In this document: positions 8,619-17,902 of the stretch, one piece after another
Position numbering within the stretch: the stretch's first letter is position 1
Layout: the number at the start of each line of letters is the position of its first letter
From: Brachyspira intermedia PWS/A
GTDB taxonomy: Bacteria; Spirochaetota; Brachyspiria; Brachyspirales; Brachyspiraceae
Direction: 5' to 3'
Length of the DNA: 64,000 bases
Assembly (NCBI RefSeq): GCF_000223215.1
Contig: NC_017243.1
Span: forward strand, 2,108,001 to 2,172,000
Made by a program: the position numbers and the translations under genes
Notes under the pieces: model-generated
What the model was told of the DNA's origin: nothing
Seen by the model: the letters and a program-made list of their open reading frames with translations, nothing else
Databases searched by the model: none

Positions 8619-9866
8619 TTATACAGATTTATTTTTTCTATTTTTGAATAATATTAAAACTATAAACATAATTATAGGAAATATTACAGCAAATAATATA
8701 CCTGTTTTTAATCCTGCTTGTATATAATCGCTATTAATTAATACAAAACTAAATCTGTCAGCAATATTTCTATTATTTGAAACAAGCCCAACAATACCGG
8801 GACCTATAGAACAGCCTACATCTCCGGCCAAAGCAAGCAATGCAAACATAGCAGTTCCTCCCCTATTATAATTTTTGGCAGCAAGAGAAAATACAGAAGG
8901 CCACATTATAGCAACAGAAAGTCCTGAAATACCGCATCCTATCAATGATAAAAATGCATAAGGACTAAACACAGTTACAAAATACCCTACAGTGCAGAAA
9001 AATGCTGATACAATCAAAGCCTTTTCTATATTAATGCTTTCAGACCTCATTCCATAAATAAGTCTTACTATACCCATACAGAATGCGAACATACAAGCAC
9101 CGAATATATCGCCCACATTCTTATTAACATTAAGTCCTAATTCAGCAAATAATGATACCCATTGTGCTATTGACTGCTCACTTGCCCCAGCACATATCAT
9201 AAGTATAACAAATACCAAAACTATTTTTACCGATAATAATTTCCTTATAGAAACGGTATTATCACTATTCATATTATCTTCATGAGTTTTTAATACATTA
9301 AGAGGTACATTTGAAAATAAAAATATATTGATAAATGGGATAATAGCCCAAATCATAGACATATATCTCCAATTTTCAATGCCGAATATATTGAAATATA
9401 AAGTTGAAAATATAACTACAGCCATAGAACCCCAACAGTAAAATGAATGCAGTATATTCATAGCTTTAGTCTTTTGTTTTTCAGGAAGTGCCTCTACGAT
9501 AGGACTAACTAAAACTTCTATCAATCCTCCGCTTATTGCATTGATAAAAAAGCATACGAGTATTGCAGTATAAGGATCAATATAAAAAGGAAGTATACCA
9601 AGTAAAAATAATCCCAAAGCTGAAAATATATGTGCAGCTACTATAGGTATTCTATATCCGATTTTATCTATAAATTTAATTGCCAAAAAATCTATAATCA
9701 TTTGAACGGCAAAATTAAAAGAAGAAAGCAAACCTATATGAGTTAATGATATATTAAAATCTTTCTGGAACATTATAAAAACTAGAGGAGGAAATATATT
9801 TATAATAGCCTGATTCACATATCCTATATAACTAGCATATAATGTATGAGTATAATTAAGTTTCAT
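8619..9866 (-). CDS. MFS transporter
   Basis: 415 residues with about 12 hydrophobic segments in two halves separated by a polar loop near residues 190-215, the normal plan for the major facilitator superfamily. Between TM2 and TM3 lies 'FIDKIGYRIPIV', a version of the family motif G-x-x-x-D-r-x-G-r-r. The second half has the equivalent 'IYGMRSESINIEK'. The substrate cannot be told; sugar/oligosaccharide or metabolite exchange are usual for this size class. It is convergent with the preceding lipoprotein gene (20 bases apart) and lies downstream of the signal peptidase gene on the same strand. Confidence 0.85.
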   Translation of the reverse strand: MKLNYTHTLYASYIGYVNQAIINIFPPLVFIMFQKDFNISLTHIGLLSSFNFAVQMIIDFLAIKFIDKIGYRIPIVAAHIFSALGLFLLGILPFYIDPYTAILVCFFINAISGGLIEVLVSPIVEALPEKQKTKAMNILHSFYCWGSMAVVIFSTLYFNIFGIENWRYMSMIWAIIPFINIFLFSNVPLNVLKTHEDNMNSDNTVSIRKLLSVKIVLVFVILMICAGASEQSIAQWVSLFAELGLNVNKNVGDIFGACMFAFCMGIVRLIYGMRSESINIEKALIVSAFFCTVGYFVTVFSPYAFLSLIGCGISGLSVAIMWPSVFSLAAKNYNRGGTAMFALLALAGDVGCSIGPGIVGLVSNNRNIADRFSFVLINSDYIQAGLKTGILFAVIFPIIMFIVLILFKNRKNKSV

Positions 9867-9908
9867 AAAAAACTCGGTATAATATAAATTGATTTAGAAA
9901 TATTTTTA

Positions 9909-10640
9909 TTATTTAGAAATAACTTTTCCATCTATATTTGAGAAATGAACATTACCGAAATCTCTGCTGTCATAACCATAATCTCTATTATCAGAAAGCA
10001 CAAAATATTCATTATAGCCTATGATATAAGGGCCGAAATTATCTCTTGTGGACACTTCAGCATCTAATATCCTACCGTCAAATTCCACATTAGCCCAAGG
10101 CTCATTGAGAACTTCTCCATTTATATAAACAACCTTATTTCTTATCTCTATAGTTTCATTTGGAAGCCCTACTACTCTTTTTATTAAATATCTGGTATTT
10201 GATATATTAACATTTCCAAAAGTTACAAAATAAACAAAGTATGAAGCAAATCTTTTTAAAAAGAATTCTTTTTCAGTTCTGGGATCTATCATAAATATAA
10301 TATCTCCCCTCTTAGGCCTTGAAAATATAATAGTTTTTCCGGTAAGAGATGAAACAAAAGGTTTTAATGCAATACCATATCTTAATTTAGAAGTGATTAA
10401 TATTTCATTAGGCTCTATGGTATTCATCATTGTAGAACTTTTCATTCTATCAATTCTTATAAACAAAGTAAAAATACCAAATAAAACAAAAGCAATAATA
10501 AAGCCTAATATCAATCTGGCAACTACCCTATAAAGCAGGCTATTGCTCCTATAATATATAAAGATAAAAGGTTTTAATACAGCTTTGAGTGCATTAAGTT
10601 TTTCTTTTTTTAATTCTTCTCTATCATAAGAATAATTCAT
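9909..10640 (-). CDS. lepB: Signal peptidase I with altered catalytic box
   Basis: 243 residues. One membrane anchor lies at about 40-62, followed by the S26 fold. Box B reads KSSTMMNTIEP (67-77), where classical enzymes have SGSMxPT; alignment by MM puts Thr70 at the nucleophilic serine position and Asn73 at the proline. The general-base lysine is K154 in 'IKRVVGLPNE', and box E, 'SDNRDYGYDSRDFG', is intact. It cleaves signal peptides at the outer face of the inner membrane. It lies 37 bases downstream of gatC on the same strand. Ser69 could serve as the nucleophile if the loop shifts by one residue. A second lepB elsewhere in the genome is likely but unseen. Confidence 0.88.
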   Translation of the reverse strand: MNYSYDREELKKEKLNALKAVLKPFIFIYYRSNSLLYRVVARLILGFIIAFVLFGIFTLFIRIDRMKSSTMMNTIEPNEILITSKLRYGIALKPFVSSLTGKTIIFSRPKRGDIIFMIDPRTEKEFFLKRFASYFVYFVTFGNVNISNTRYLIKRVVGLPNETIEIRNKVVYINGEVLNEPWANVEFDGRILDAEVSTRDNFGPYIIGYNEYFVLSDNRDYGYDSRDFGNVHFSNIDGKVISK

Positions 10641-10677
10641 CTATAATTGATGACCTCTGTAAATTAAAAGTAATTTT

Positions 10678-11001
10678 TTATGATTTTTTAGCCTGATGCT
10701 CACTGTTTTCTAAAGCTGCAGGAACTGCTGGAACTACAATATAACCGTATTCACCGCTTCTGCATAAGTCCATTATTACTTCATTATCTAATGTAGGACC
10801 TTGAACATCTTCTCTTAAATATTCAGGTAAATCTATAACATGATATAGAGGATCAATACCATCAACATTAACTTCAAATAATCCTTCTATAAACTCTAAG
10901 TCTTTATTTAATCTATCTAACATTTCGTCTTTTTGACTTTCTTCTATTCTTAATCTTGTTTGATATAAAAGAGCTTCTAATTCTTCTCTGTCTGTAGTCA
11001 T
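10678..11001 (-). CDS. gatC: Aspartyl/glutamyl-tRNA amidotransferase subunit C
   Basis: 107 residues from the ATG at 11001, which has AAGGA eight bases upstream; a longer start at 11034 adds only a hydrophobic leader and is unlikely. The pattern matches GatC: an N-terminal two-helix part (residues ~1-45), then 'VNVDGIDPLYHV', 'LREDVQGPTLD', and a C-terminal 'EYGYIVVPAV', equivalent to the family's '...gyf.VPkvl'. GatC stabilises GatA in GatCAB, which converts Glu-tRNA(Gln) and/or Asp-tRNA(Asn) to the cognate amidated forms. gatA and gatB are not in the window. It is transcribed towards lepB. Confidence 0.85.
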   Translation of the reverse strand: MTTDREELEALLYQTRLRIEESQKDEMLDRLNKDLEFIEGLFEVNVDGIDPLYHVIDLPEYLREDVQGPTLDNEVIMDLCRSGEYGYIVVPAVPAALENSEHQAKKS

Positions 11002-11302
11002 TATTATATCCTTAAAAATTATAATTATAAACATAATATACTATAATCAATAATTTTTCAATAGTTTATATATTTTTTTAATATCATTGATTATCTTTAC
11101 AAAAAACATAAATTTTATGTTTTTACTATTTAAATTTTATGTAAAACAATGTATCATTTTTCAAAATTAATTAACATAATATTAAATTAATAAGTAAAAA
11201 ATATACTAAAAAATACCGTTATTTATACTATTGATAAAAATTTTTTGTTAATATAATATTGTAAATATTAATAATAATTCTTAAAAGGTAAAAGGTTTAT
11301 TT

Positions 11303-13324
11303 ATGAATTTTTTAGAGATAGAATTAAATAAAGATAAAAAAATAATAAGCGAAGATTTTAAATATAGAAAAAGATTAATAGTGGTATTTATAATATCAAT
11401 ATTGGTTGCTGCATTATTATTGATAAGATTATTCTATTTACAAATAATACAAAATGAACATTATGACAGTTTAGCAAGAAACAATAAAGAACAAATTATA
11501 CCTATAGATGCATACAGGGGTGAAATATACGATAGAAATGGTGTTATAGTAGCAGAAAATATAAAAACATACACGATGTATATGATACCTGTTTATTTAC
11601 CTAAAAATTATTTTGAAAGAGAAGAATTATTATACAGAGTATCCAAAGTATTTAATATAGATTTAGGACATATAAAGTCTAGTTTGGAAAAAGTATCAAA
11701 AAACAGCTATGAATCAGTAGAGATATCAGAAAATATATCAATGTCACAGATGAGTTATTTAGCTGAAAGATCAGAAGAATATCCGGGAGTATACTATGGA
11801 AGTAAGTCCATTAGGCATTATCCTCTTGGTGAAACTATGACGCATGTACTTGGATATATAGGAAACATATCTCAAGAAGAATTTGAAAGCAAACAGGCTG
11901 AAGGATACAGAAGAAACAGTGTTATAGGTAAAGAAGGCGTTGAACAATTCTATGATAAAGAACTTAGAGGTATAGACGGTTATGAACAATGGATAGTAGA
12001 CTCAAGAAACAGAGTAAAAGAAACTATAACTCCAGCTATAGGAAAGCCTATACCGGGAAAAAAACTTATATTAAGTATAGATTCTAAAGTACAGAAAGAT
12101 GCGGAAGATTTAATAAAAGGACAGGTAGGAACTATAATAGTATCAAAACCTACTACAGGTGAAATACTAGCTATGGTAAGTTCTCCTTGGTATGATCCTA
12201 ACATCTTTATAGGTAAAATAGACAGACAAAAATATGCAGAGCTTATAAATAACCCAGCAAATCCATTCTGGAATAAGGCCATAAGAGGAAGATATCCTCC
12301 AGGTTCTACATTCAAACTTGTAACAGCGGTAGGAGCATTAACTGAAAAAAGAATAGGCGTTAATACAACAAGATTCTGTGGCGGCGGTATGCTTCTTGAA
12401 AATAGATTCTACAGATGTACAGGTCAGCATGGATATGTAAATATGTATAAAGCTATACAGTATTCATGCAATACATATTTCTATAACCTAGCTTATGAAT
12501 TAGGACCTAATTTCATTAAAAGATATGCTGAAATGTTAGGTTTCGGAGATGTTACAGGTATAGATTTACCTGGTGAAAAGGTTGGAGTTGTTCCTAGTGC
12601 CGATTGGAAAAGAAGAAAAATTGGAGAATATTGGTGGGATGGTGATACTATTCAATACGTTATGGGACAAGGTTATATGTCTGCTACTCCTATAGCGGTT
12701 CATATGGCAACTTCAGCTATAATCAATGACGGTGTAATGTACAGACCTCATGTTGTTAAAGAGATAAGAAGTTCTCAAACTGATGAAGTTATATACAATA
12801 ATGATAAAGTAATAATCAAAAAATTAGATATAGACAAGAATATATTTACAGTAGTAAAAGAAGGTATGAGAATGGCTGTAACAGGTGGTACTGCTAGAAA
12901 TGGTGCTTGGTCGCCTAATATTAAATTAGCAGCAAAAACAGGTACAGCACAAAACGCACAAGGTAAAGACCATACTTGGGTTACAATATTCGGACCTTAT
13001 AATCCTAGACCTACTGATGATATGATAGCAGTTACAGTTATGCTTGAGCATAGCGGTGGCGGTGGCGGTACTACTGCAGGTCCTATAGCTACCGCAATGC
13101 TTCGTTCTATATTAGGCGGAGAAGATGCTGTAGAGGCTAGAAATGTAATTTATGCTAGAATGCAGTATATATATCAGCAGATAAGACTTGCAAGAGAAAA
13201 AATGAGAGCAGAGGCAGAAGCTAAAGCAAATGAAGAAAATGGAGAAACATTAGAAAATATTGACGGAGAACAGCAAAAACAAGAAGAAAAAACTGAAGAA
13301 GACGAGAGGATAAAATATGAATGA
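11303..13324 (+). CDS. mrdA: Penicillin-binding protein 2 (elongasome transpeptidase)
   Basis: 673 residues. One TM anchor (~24-45) is followed by the PBP dimerisation domain ('YRGEIYDRNGVIVAEN' at 71-86) and a class B transpeptidase domain. The catalytic triads are all present: SxxK S335-T-F-K338, SxN S388-C-N390 and KTG K545-T-G547. It crosslinks peptidoglycan in the periplasm during cell elongation, working with RodA. The C-terminal ~40 residues are a Glu/Lys-rich tail after the fold. The last bases overlap the presumed rodA start at 13317 by eight bases, so the pair is coupled. The gene is preceded by AAAAGGTAAAAGG. Confidence 0.96.
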   Translation: MNFLEIELNKDKKIISEDFKYRKRLIVVFIISILVAALLLIRLFYLQIIQNEHYDSLARNNKEQIIPIDAYRGEIYDRNGVIVAENIKTYTMYMIPVYLPKNYFEREELLYRVSKVFNIDLGHIKSSLEKVSKNSYESVEISENISMSQMSYLAERSEEYPGVYYGSKSIRHYPLGETMTHVLGYIGNISQEEFESKQAEGYRRNSVIGKEGVEQFYDKELRGIDGYEQWIVDSRNRVKETITPAIGKPIPGKKLILSIDSKVQKDAEDLIKGQVGTIIVSKPTTGEILAMVSSPWYDPNIFIGKIDRQKYAELINNPANPFWNKAIRGRYPPGSTFKLVTAVGALTEKRIGVNTTRFCGGGMLLENRFYRCTGQHGYVNMYKAIQYSCNTYFYNLAYELGPNFIKRYAEMLGFGDVTGIDLPGEKVGVVPSADWKRRKIGEYWWDGDTIQYVMGQGYMSATPIAVHMATSAIINDGVMYRPHVVKEIRSSQTDEVIYNNDKVIIKKLDIDKNIFTVVKEGMRMAVTGGTARNGAWSPNIKLAAKTGTAQNAQGKDHTWVTIFGPYNPRPTDDMIAVTVMLEHSGGGGGTTAGPIATAMLRSILGGEDAVEARNVIYARMQYIYQQIRLAREKMRAEAEAKANEENGETLENIDGEQQKQEEKTEEDERIKYE

Positions 13325-14632
13325 TAAAAAAGAATTAAAAAATTATTTGTCTTCGATTGGAAAATATTAGCAGCTGTAATATTTTTAATGACTGCAGGGG
13401 CTATTGCTGTATATTCTTCAACATACTCACCTGAGTCTGGAAAAACTAGCTGGATGTTTTTGAAGTTTATATTCTTCTGTGCCACTGGTATAGTTTTAAT
13501 ATTTATAAGTATGTTTATAAACTATACTAAATTGGCAGAACATAGAATGTCTTTATATATACCTATGCTTGGGGTATTAATATTAGTATTGATACCTGGA
13601 ATAGGAACTACAGTAAACGGCAGTAGCAGCTGGTTATTTGGTATGCAGCCTTCTGAATTCGGTAAAATAGTTGTTATTATATTCCTAGCCGGTTATTTAG
13701 ATCAAATAGGAGATAAGATAAAAGAAATAAAATATTTTGCTTTGGCAGGACTTTTTATTTCAATACCTATAGGTTTAGTATTACTTCAGCCTGACTTAGG
13801 TACTGTACTTGTATATTGTTTTATAGTATTCATAATGCTTTTTGTGGGCGGCGTTCCTACAAGATATATTATAGCTTTAATAAGTATAGGTGTTATAGGG
13901 CTTTCAATACCTATGTTCCTTGAATATAAAAGAATGTCTGATGATATAGATAATATACTATTTAACTTCTTATCTCAAAGAATATATATAGGCTATTTGG
14001 CAGGAATATTTTTATTTGTATCTGCCCTACTCCTTACATTGAATTTCTATATGAATAGTAAATATGTTGGTTTATTAGCATTTACTTTCTTTGTATTATT
14101 CTTATGTATGGGAGCAGCATTAACTTTTGACATAGGATTAAAAGAGTATCAAAAGCAAAGATTATTAGTATTTATGAACCCTCAATTAACTAGATTAAGT
14201 TCCGGTTATAATATAATACAATCTCTCATAGCTGTAGGAAGCGGAGGATTATTTGGAGAAGGATTTTTGAACGGAAGTCAATCACAATTAAACTTCATTC
14301 CGCAGCAGGTAAATGACTTCATATTCTCAAATATATGTGAAGAATGGGGATTTATAGGAAGTGCTTTGGTAGTTTTGGCTTATGCTGTTATATTTATAAG
14401 AGGAACAATGGCTGCATATTTTGCTAAGGATAGACTCGGAGCTTTGATAGTATCCGGAGTAATAGCTATGTTTTTATGCCATGTTATTATTAATATAGGA
14501 ATGGTTGTGGGAATGATGCCTATTACAGGATTAACCTTGCCTTTTATAAGCAGCGGAGGTTCATCTATATGGACTTTCTCAATATCAATAGGTTTAATAT
14601 TTAATGTAGAAGCAAGAAGGTATGTTCATTAA
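13317..14632 (+). CDS. rodA: RodA-type SEDS glycosyltransferase, apparent frameshift near start
   Basis: The main frame from 13388 encodes ~414 residues of a SEDS polymerase with about ten TM helices. It carries RodA landmarks: 'MQPSEFGKI' near residue 85, 'LQPDLGT' near 135, and a C-terminal 'GLTLPFISSGGSS'. The ATG at 13388 would cut TM1 in half. The well-placed start is the ATG at 13317 (GAGAGG upstream, overlapping mrdA), but that frame stops at 13368. One extra A in the A6 tract at 13326-13331 would give MNDKKRIKKLFVFDWK and join TM1 exactly. So either a base is missing in the sequence, transcriptional slippage restores the frame, or the N-terminus is truly damaged. RodA polymerises glycan strands with PBP2. 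Confidence 0.88.
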
Positions 14633-14643
14633 AAGTTGTTATT

Positions 14644-15795
14644 ATGAAAAATAATATTTTAACAGAAAAAATTTTAATTGTAGATTCCAGTATAGACTAT
14701 GCTAAATTTCTTCAAAACTTTTTGAAAGAATCAGGATATTTATGCTACATAGCTTTATCTTATGATGAGGCTATTACCATGTCTTATGATAAAATACCTG
14801 ATTGTATATTGGTTGATTATATGCTTCCTAATGCAGGTGCATGCCGACTTTCACAGCATATAAAAAATGATAATATGTTAAAAAATATTACTATACTATT
14901 TTTGACAGCAACTAATAGTAAATCTGAATTTTTAAAAGCTTATGAATGCGGTGCTGATGGTTTTTTCTTAAAATCATTAGATACAGATATTCTATTATCA
15001 AAAGTAAAATCATATATAAGATTAAAAAAAGCTATAGAATCTAATATAATGTATATGAATATGTTAAAACAGGATATTGAATATGCATCAAAATTGCAGA
15101 AATCTATACTCTCTTATGGAAATACTTCAATACCTAAAAATGATATATCTATTTTTCATTATGCTCCTAATGAAGTATCAGGAGATTACAGCGGAATAAA
15201 GAGCATTAATGATGGTTGGTACTCTATACTTTTGGCAGATGTATCAGGACATGGTGTAGCTGCTAGTATGCTTACAATACTTATAAAATCTTTTTTTGAT
15301 TCTCATATTGTAACCAATTCTCATAATACTTCTCCTGCCAATTTCATAAAGGAGTTGAATCAATTTTTTATAGAAGAAAATTTTGATAAGAATTTATTCG
15401 CTTCTGTATTTTATGCTACATATAATAATGAAACTGGAGAATTAATATGCTCATCAGCAGGCTCCCCTAAACCATTATTCAAATCCAAAGATGAAATACT
15501 TGAAATTGATGTAGGCGGTCCTTTAATAGGAATGACAGAGGATATTGAATACACTGAAACTAAAATACAATTAAATCATAATGATATATTGTTTATATTC
15601 ACAGATGGTGCTTATGAAATATTTGATAAAGAAGGTAAAATGTTTGGAGATGAACTTTTAAAAAATGTATTCACAAAACATTCACATAAAGATGTTAATG
15701 TAATAAAAGACAGCATAATAAAAGAATTAAAATCATTCTCAGATAATATATTATCAGATGACATAAGTATGATAATATTAAGAAGAACTAATTAA
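14644..15795 (+). CDS. Response regulator with PP2C/SpoIIE (RsbU-type) phosphatase domain
   Basis: 383 residues. A receiver domain occupies ~8-128, with the phospho-acceptor D58 in 'ILVDYMLPNAG', the conserved T88 in 'FLTAT' and K110. A short helical linker follows, then a SpoIIE-type PP2C phosphatase with metal-binding motifs 'GDYSG' (180-184) and 'LLADVSGHGVAASML' (~197-210), plus 'FTDGAYE' and a C-terminal 'DDISMIILRR'. Such proteins dephosphorylate anti-sigma-factor antagonists in partner-switching systems; no antagonist or anti-sigma gene is adjacent. It lies 11 bases after rodA and may be co-transcribed with it. Confidence 0.92.
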   Translation: MKNNILTEKILIVDSSIDYAKFLQNFLKESGYLCYIALSYDEAITMSYDKIPDCILVDYMLPNAGACRLSQHIKNDNMLKNITILFLTATNSKSEFLKAYECGADGFFLKSLDTDILLSKVKSYIRLKKAIESNIMYMNMLKQDIEYASKLQKSILSYGNTSIPKNDISIFHYAPNEVSGDYSGIKSINDGWYSILLADVSGHGVAASMLTILIKSFFDSHIVTNSHNTSPANFIKELNQFFIEENFDKNLFASVFYATYNNETGELICSSAGSPKPLFKSKDEILEIDVGGPLIGMTEDIEYTETKIQLNHNDILFIFTDGAYEIFDKEGKMFGDELLKNVFTKHSHKDVNVIKDSIIKELKSFSDNILSDDISMIILRRTN

Positions 15796-15892
15796 TAAAA
15801 TACAAATCATACATTATTAACTAATATAAAACATATTATATCACAATATTTACATCTTTTTGTAAAAAAACAGGATTTATTTACATATTTAA

Positions 15893-15920
15893 TTGACATG
15901 TAAAAATATTTTTCTATACT
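15893..15920 (+). promoter_or_regulatory. Sigma-70-type promoter for the SatP-like gene
   Basis: TTGACA (15893-15898), a 16-base spacer, then TATACT (15915-15920), about 31 bases before the coding start at 15952. Confidence 0.7.
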
Positions 15921-15951
15921 AAGTTAATAAATAGAGTATAGGAGTATTTAA

Positions 15952-16563
15952 ATGAACAATGAAGTAAAAGTAACACAAACATTAGCAGACCCTTCGCCGT
16001 ATGGTTTATTTGGTCTTGCGGTAATCACATTCGTGGCATCTACACAAAAATTAGGTCTCACTACAGGTGTATCTGGTCTTATACCTTGGGCTATATTTTT
16101 GGGTTGTATTCCTCAATTTGTAGCAGCCATTGTTGACTTTAAAAAAGACAATGTATTTGGTGCAACTGTATTCGGAGCTTTTGGAGTATTTTGGTTTGCA
16201 GTAGCATTTATTTGGCTTATATCTATGGGAGTATTTGGAGAAGCTATGAAAAGTTCTCTTGATATGAAGCAATTTGGTGTGGTATGCATAGGATATTTCT
16301 TTCTTGTAGGTGCTTTAACTTTCGGTGCTGCTGAAGCTCATAAAGTCTTATTCTTTATATTTCTTGCTGTAGATGTACTTCTTATAGCTATGGCATTAAA
16401 TTATTTAGGAATAGCTCCTAAAGAAACTCAACTTATAGCTGGAATAGCTGAATTTGTTACTGCTTTAATAGGTTTTTATGGATGTGCTGCTGGAGTATTA
16501 AATAAAAACTTAGGAAGAGTAGTATTACCTGTTGGAAAGCCACTAGGAATATTCAAAAAATAG
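15952..16563 (+). CDS. satP: GPR1/FUN34/YaaH-family acetate/succinate transporter
   Basis: 203 residues with six hydrophobic helices, matching the acetate uptake (AceTr) family. The family start motif NPAPLGL appears as 'DPSPYGLFGLAV' (residues ~13-24). The later 'FGVFWFAVAF' segment and 'GFYGCAAGVLNKNLGR' at the C-terminus also fit. It probably moves acetate or succinate across the inner membrane, sensible for an acetate/butyrate-forming gut anaerobe. It has its own promoter and a terminator 25 bases after the stop, so it is monocistronic. A strong GAGTATAGGAG leader provides the ribosome site. Confidence 0.88.
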   Translation: MNNEVKVTQTLADPSPYGLFGLAVITFVASTQKLGLTTGVSGLIPWAIFLGCIPQFVAAIVDFKKDNVFGATVFGAFGVFWFAVAFIWLISMGVFGEAMKSSLDMKQFGVVCIGYFFLVGALTFGAAEAHKVLFFIFLAVDVLLIAMALNYLGIAPKETQLIAGIAEFVTALIGFYGCAAGVLNKNLGRVVLPVGKPLGIFKK

Positions 16564-16587
16564 TATATATAGTATATTTTAGAAAAT

Positions 16588-16623
16588 AAGGTCATATATA
16601 ATTATTTATATATGACCTTTTTT
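16588..16623 (+). terminator. Rho-independent terminator after the SatP-like gene
   Basis: The stem AAGGTCATATATA / TATATATGACCTT has a short loop (16588-16618) and is followed by a T run. Confidence 0.9.
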
Positions 16624-16709
16624 ATATGATATTTTTATGTAAATAGTAAAAAAATATGATAACTAAATATTTTATTATTACGATAATAATTATGATAACA
16701 AAATATTAG

Positions 16710-16738
16710 TTGACATATTATTGTTTTTTCTATATTAT
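16710..16738 (+). promoter_or_regulatory. Sigma-70-type promoter for the FlbB-like gene
   Basis: TTGACA (16710-16715), a 17-base spacer, TATTAT (16733-16738); the coding start follows at 16781. Confidence 0.65.
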
Positions 16739-16780
16739 GTTATTATATATTTATCTATTGCAATAAGGTGATTAAAGGTT

Positions 16781-17506
16781 ATGAAATTAAAAATAGGAAT
16801 TTTGACTATAGTAAACTTAATAGCATTTATAGCACTATTATATATGTTTGATATATTTGGTGTTGTTAATTATTATACTTTAATGCGTAATAAAATAGCA
16901 CCTAATGTACCGGGCTTTTTAACAAGATTCACTCAAAAACCTAGAGTAGAAGATATGACTCTTTTAGCAAGAGAAGATCTTAATAAGATGAGAGAATCAT
17001 TCAATTTAAGAGAAAAAGATTTACAGGCTCAGGAATCTTTAATAGCAAGTAGAGCAATAGAATTGAATACTCAATCTGAATTAATAGAACAAGACAGACA
17101 AAATCTTTTAAATGCTTGGTCTAATTATCAGGCTACTATGGATGAATCTTCTCAGTATCAATTAGTATTGACAGATTTAGCTAATAAAATCAATAGTATG
17201 CCTCCTCAAAACTCTGTTGCATTACTTAATCAGTTGGCTGCCAATGGTTCTGATGACTTAATCATAGATGTATTATTAGAAATGGACTCTATAGCTGCTG
17301 CTGAAGGAAGAAACAGTACAACTTCTTATCTTTTAAGTTTGATGGATCCAAATGTAGCTGCTAGAATATTAGAGAAATATGAAGCAAGATCTAATCCTGG
17401 AAATAATACTGTACCTTCTTCGCCTAATGACTTCCCTAATTATTTGCCTGATCAGATGAATAATGACGCTATGCTTAATGAAGGCATAATGGATATGGGA
17501 GCATAA
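16781..17506 (+). CDS. flbB: FlbB/MotE-like periplasmic flagellar collar protein
   Basis: 241 residues. An N-terminal signal anchor (~5-27) is followed by a charged heptad-rich coiled coil (~58-110), then a compact helical domain (~125-205). The latter resembles the MgtE_N/MotE fold: 'NKINSMPPQNSVALLNQLA', 'DDLIIDVLLEMD' and 'LMDPNVAARILEKYE'. In spirochaetes FlbB sits in the periplasmic collar around the flagellar motor and helps to recruit stators; MotE is its counterpart elsewhere. The tail after ~205 is Asn/Pro-rich and disordered. It stands alone between its own promoter and terminator, not in a flagellar operon, so the assignment rests on architecture. Confidence 0.68.
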   Translation: MKLKIGILTIVNLIAFIALLYMFDIFGVVNYYTLMRNKIAPNVPGFLTRFTQKPRVEDMTLLAREDLNKMRESFNLREKDLQAQESLIASRAIELNTQSELIEQDRQNLLNAWSNYQATMDESSQYQLVLTDLANKINSMPPQNSVALLNQLAANGSDDLIIDVLLEMDSIAAAEGRNSTTSYLLSLMDPNVAARILEKYEARSNPGNNTVPSSPNDFPNYLPDQMNNDAMLNEGIMDMGA

Positions 17507-17527
17507 AACTTTATATTAAAAATAATA

Positions 17528-17560
17528 AGCCGTTTCTAAATATTTAGAAGCGGTTTTTTA
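17528..17560 (+). terminator. Rho-independent terminator of the FlbB-like gene
   Basis: The stem CCGTTTCTAAA / TTTAGAAGCGG is followed by TTTTTT. Confidence 0.9.
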
Positions 17561-17586
17561 TTTTAACTTGAGTTTAAAAATCAATA

Positions 17587-17615
17587 TTGACAAATAAAGG
17601 CTTATAGGGTATAAC
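17587..17615 (+). promoter_or_regulatory. Sigma-70-type promoter before the duplicated secreted-protein genes
   Basis: TTGACA (17587-17592), a 17-base spacer, TATAAC (17610-17615). It lies ahead of the truncated copy. No equally good promoter is visible ahead of the intact copy, so both may be read from here. Confidence 0.65.
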
Positions 17616-17645
17616 TTCATTTATCATCATTGGAGTTTTTTATAT

Positions 17646-17834
17646 ATGCTAAGATTAGCATTAATATTTGTTATATTATTTTCTTTTAATATTTATTCTC
17701 AGAATATTGATGATAAGCCTATGAAAATAAATAAGAATTATTTCACTGATGATGGTAATTTGAAAAACAATAGAAACTTATCCGTTTATGCTATTAGAAA
17801 ATTAGATTTACAGATAAATAATTTTATGAGATGA
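17646..17834 (+). pseudogene. Truncated tandem copy of the next secreted-protein gene
   Basis: 62 residues: a signal peptide followed by about 35 residues identical to the downstream protein (QNIDDKPMKINKNYF...). DNA identity to the downstream copy continues to about 17862. The copy loses frame at 17802-17806, where AGAAAATT replaces AGAAAAATT (one A missing), and then ends 12 codons later. After ~17862 homology stops, so the copy is both frameshifted and 3'-truncated. It might still produce a short exported peptide. Confidence 0.8.
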
Positions 17835-17902
17835 TAATATAAAAAATAATTATAGAAACAGAGTTAATGAAACAAAATATATAAATTATGGAGATTATAT
17901 CT

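Noticed and set aside
13388-13390. ATG 13388 as the true rodA start
   Set aside because: It has no ribosome site and would remove half of TM1; the upstream frame encodes the missing part and joins if one A is added.
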